A DNA stretch of 64,000 bases, taken from the NCBI GenBank assembly GCA_022843625.1, contig JALHNH010000022.1, positions 1 through 64,000 on the forward strand, written 5' to 3'. Source of the DNA: Bryobacter sp. Lineage in GTDB: Bacteria; Acidobacteriota; Terriglobia; Bryobacterales; Bryobacteraceae. Of the stretch, positions 63,189 to 64,000 are shown one piece after another. The translations under genes and the position numbers were made by a program. The notes beneath the pieces are model-generated. The model worked only from the letters and a program-made list of their open reading frames with translations. It did not search any database and was not told the origin of the DNA. The stretch's first letter is position 1; each line of letters begins with the position of its first letter.

Positions 63189-63618
63189 AAATTATTTCCT
63201 CCTAAGAACTTGTGGCCCCCGCCTGGCACCTTTAAGAGGAAGCTCTAAGCGAATCGCCTTATCTTTCGTCTTCGAGTATGCGGCGGGTGGGATGCACTAA
63301 ACAATGGGACTTTGCGGGTAAATGAACCGCTTTAGTCCTAGGACAAGCTCTTTGTTTTCAAGGGGTCGCGGGCTGGTACTTTTTAAGAAATAGTACTTGG
63401 GCTGATCTCGTTGCTCCCTCTTTTGAGGCAGAAAAGAAAGGGTTTAGCGGGTGCTGGCTAATGGGCTAAAAGTACCAATAGAATTGAGGCACCGTTCGGC
63501 AACCGAAGCTAACGCTACGGGAGCAATAGATGCACATGTTGTGATCTATGAATCATTTATGGCATTGCCACGATTTCGTCATCGAATCGAAACTGGTGAA
63601 ATTTTAGACTTGGACCAT
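63189..63618. other. 430-bp divergent intergenic region
   Basis: It lies between the PEP-CTERM gene (minus) and the Oar-like gene (plus). I see no coding region. It holds a 9-bp inverted repeat GGTACTTTT (63375-63383) / AAAAGTACC (63468-63476) and the compact three-helix element at 63492-63520. No clear promoter can be defended. Confidence 0.5.
63492..63520 (+). ncRNA. Candidate three-way-junction RNA element in the leader of the Oar gene
   Basis: CCGT (63492-63495) pairs with ACGG (63517-63520). Inside, TCGG-CAA-CCGA (63496-63506) and AGC-TAAC-GCT (63507-63516) form two hairpins with no unpaired junction base. It lies about 100 nt upstream of the start codon at 63619. I cannot assign it to a known riboswitch class; the short helices mean chance is possible. 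Confidence 0.3.
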
Positions 63619-64000
63619 ATGTGTTCTACGTTCAGGTTGGTCGCGCTTACAATGCTCGCTCTTGCTTCATCTTTCGCACAGGTGGATCGTGCTTCACTCA
63701 GCGGTACCGTGAAAGACGCCTCGGGAGCCAGCGTTACAGATGCATCGGTGACTATTGAATCTTCCGCAACCGGCTTTCGCCGTGAAACAAAGACTTCAAA
63801 CAGTGGTAATTACCAGCTGCCAGGCGTTCCCGTAGGCAGCTACAAAGTCTTGATATCGAAAACAGGCTTCAACAATACCCAGATTGACTCGGTTGTCCTT
63901 ACAGTAGGCCAATCCCGCACTCTCGACGCTGCGCTCACGGTAGGAGCAGTCTCTACAGCAGTCGAGGTGACAGCTTCAGCTACTCCGCTCGATCAAACAA
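63619..64000 (+). CDS. Oar-like TonB-dependent receptor, N-terminal part (runs off the window)
   Basis: The frame is open from ATG 63619 to the window end (127 codons seen). The signal peptide (about 1-21) is followed at about 24 by the carboxypeptidase-regulatory-like domain (ASLSGTVKDASGASVTDASV; GNYQLPGVPVGSYKVLISK; TAVEVTASATPLDQT before the plug). It matches the start of the complete receptor at 54515-57955 and the broken one at 103-699. The rest lies outside the window. Confidence 0.88.
   Translation, partial: MCSTFRLVALTMLALASSFAQVDRASLSGTVKDASGASVTDASVTIESSATGFRRETKTSNSGNYQLPGVPVGSYKVLISKTGFNNTQIDSVVLTVGQSRTLDAALTVGAVSTAVEVTASATPLDQT

Noticed and set aside
63215..63245. Sigma-54 promoter (TGGCAC) for the PEP-CTERM or Oar gene
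   Set aside because: TGGCACC occurs on the plus strand, but no GC/TTGC box follows at the -12 distance and it is far from the plus-strand gene.
63481..63530. Cyclic di-GMP-I (GEMM) riboswitch
   Set aside because: There is a superficial likeness (GGCAACC, GCTACGGG), but the conserved GCAAA/GACGCAAAGC core and the P1b/P2 hairpins are not present.

Overview
The window looks like chromosomal DNA of a soil-type Acidobacteriota, most likely of the Bryobacter/Solibacter lineage. This is inferred from gene content, not from a search. The signs are several large Oar-like TonB-dependent receptors with an N-terminal carboxypeptidase-regulatory-like domain, a planctomycete-style cytochrome/DUF1549/DUF1553 protein paired with a DUF1501 protein, a DUF1080 protein, an ASPIC/UnbV FG-GAP protein, a PEP-CTERM protein, fairly high GC, and frequent GTG/TTG starts. 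Genes are tightly packed. Seven convergent pairs overlap at their 3' ends, and one divergent pair shares bases of its two start codons.

Layout. 1-700: an Oar-like receptor gene cut short by what looks like the end of an insertion sequence. 770-2824: a MerR-HTH/TPR protein with a perfect inverted repeat around its start codon, and a sugar isomerase/epimerase. 2847-7742: the conserved rpmH-rnpA-yidD-yidC-jag-mnmE cluster, with a good promoter in front and a terminator-like hairpin after rpmH. 7743-9024: a small accessory patch (AraC remnant, TonB C-terminal-domain protein). 9025-15605: nusB, ribH, lepA, a DUF898 membrane protein, an M48 protease, DUF2071, CYTH and a small membrane protein. 15651-21847: terminator, then MoxR, DUF58 and a 1419-residue multi-VWA membrane protein. 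21825-30228: rlmD, trpS, MFS, P-loop kinase, two membrane proteins, PIG-L deacetylase and selA. 30210-42011: efp, guaB, xseA, DegT, wecB, glnD-like, BsuPI protein, nadB and a hydrolase. 42041-50757: the DUF1553/DUF1501 pair, an esterase-propeller fusion, an ArsC-like selenoprotein, an M20 peptidase and a phosphoesterase. 50759-57955: a five-gene minus-strand operon headed by an Oar receptor and including a molybdopterin oxidoreductase. 58035-64000: ASPIC/UnbV protein, a Gfo/Idh/MocA + TIM-barrel + DUF1080 sugar cluster, a PEP-CTERM protein, and the start of another Oar gene.

The most striking observation is at 48104-48445. An ArsC/thioredoxin-fold gene carries an in-frame UGA exactly where the first redox cysteine should be (UxxC). 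A 7-bp hairpin with a G-U-U apical loop begins 16 nt after the UGA, as expected of a bacterial SECIS element. selA lies 18 kb away in the same window, so selenocysteine decoding is likely in this organism. A gene caller that ends ORFs at UGA would miss or truncate this gene.

Other points of interest are an EF-P with Asn at the usual modification site, a Jag protein with a degenerate KH loop and a long Gly/Arg-rich tail, the multi-VWA fusion, and a compact structured-RNA candidate upstream of the last Oar gene.
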